DNA of 6,330 bases from assembly GCA_016210825.1 (NCBI GenBank), contig JACQTM010000292.1:1-6330 (forward strand). Reading direction: 5' to 3'. The notes below the pieces were generated by a model. The model was not told the DNA's origin and ran no database searches. It was given only the letters and a program-made list of their open reading frames with translations. This stretch comes from Hyphomicrobiales bacterium. GTDB taxonomy: Bacteria > Pseudomonadota > Alphaproteobacteria > Rhizobiales > Xanthobacteraceae. Shown here piece by piece: positions 6,108 to 6,330 of the stretch (positions within the stretch are counted from its first letter, which is position 1; each line of letters starts with the position of its first letter). Made by a program: the position numbers and the translations under genes.

Positions 6108-6330
6108 TTACATCAAACCCGGCAGGATGCTCGGCCCACCGGATGCGGCCATGGCCGGCATGAAAGATTTCACGCCATCGCGGTCGAGCGCGAACAATGG
6201 CCGCAGGTCGAAGTGGCGCTCCTCGAGCAATGCCGTGCGCCGGTTGTCGAGAATAAGCCAGTGCCCGTCGTGGCGTACGCCGACCACCGCATGATCTTCC
6301 TGCAGAAGGTCGTTGCGAACGATCAATAGC
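6108..6330 (-). CDS. Transglutaminase-like cysteine peptidase (BTLCP / Peptidase_C93, LapG family), C-terminal part
   Basis: On the minus strand a frame is open from the right edge to TAA (complement of 6108-6110), about 74 codons. It reads IVRNDLLQEDHAVVGVRHDG and then HWLILDNRRTALLEE, followed by FDLRPLFALDRDGVKSF. The DHAV...LDNR pair is the His/Asp half of the Cys-His-Asp triad of bacterial transglutaminase-like cysteine proteinases: His at complement 6291-6293, Asp at complement 6246-6248. The catalytic Cys and any signal peptide lie beyond the window. The TTG at complement 6324-6326 is internal, since the frame stays open to the edge. The family is usually periplasmic; its LapG members clip the N-terminus of large type I-secreted adhesins. 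The gene converges on the CNBD gene with only four bases between the stops, so it belongs to a separate transcript. Confidence 0.8.
   Translation of the reverse strand, partial: LLIVRNDLLQEDHAVVGVRHDGHWLILDNRRTALLEERHFDLRPLFALDRDGVKSFMPAMAASGGPSILPGLM

Noticed and set aside
6143..6161. Near-palindrome around GGCCATGGCC as a terminator for the convergent genes
   Set aside because: The 10-bp core has no loop bases and no U-run, and it lies inside the coding sequence of the peptidase (Ala-Met-Ala region).

Overview
The window reads as ordinary, dense, high-GC alphaproteobacterial chromosome. Gene content and protein style point to Hyphomicrobiales (Rhizobiales), for example a relative of Bradyrhizobium, Rhodopseudomonas or the Beijerinckiaceae. 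That placement rests on family resemblance recalled from knowledge, not on a search. There are no RNA genes, insertion sequences, CRISPR arrays or phage features.

Layout: (1) bases 2-1084 (+), the C-terminal 360 residues of a HlyD-family type I secretion adaptor, cut by the left edge; (2) 1081-3300 (+), a CHASE2 / three-TM / class III nucleotidyl cyclase; (3) 3362-4492 (+), a six-TM cyclic-nucleotide-gated K+ channel of the MlotiK1 type; (4) 4489-5319 (+), a metallo-beta-lactamase-fold hydrolase; (5) after a 145-bp gap, 5465-6103 (+), a small protein with three TM segments and a cyclic-nucleotide-binding domain (CNBD) but no DNA-binding domain; (6) 6108-6330 (-), convergent, the C-terminal end of a transglutaminase-like cysteine peptidase (BTLCP/Peptidase_C93, the LapG family), cut by the right edge. 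Genes 1/2 and 3/4 overlap by ATGA. The 2/3 junction also has an ATGA overlap, but it opens a 24-codon ORF in a different frame from the channel.

Taken together, genes 2-5 look like a self-contained membrane cyclic-nucleotide circuit. A CHASE2 sensor cyclase makes the nucleotide, a K+ channel and a separate membrane CNBD protein read it, and a metallohydrolase of unknown substrate is co-encoded. The circuit is translationally coupled to a type I secretion adaptor and lies next to a LapG-family protease, which suggests, without proving, a link to envelope or adhesin control. The main points for follow-up are this module, the odd start of the channel gene, the hydrolase's substrate, and the Popeye-like layout of the last plus-strand gene.
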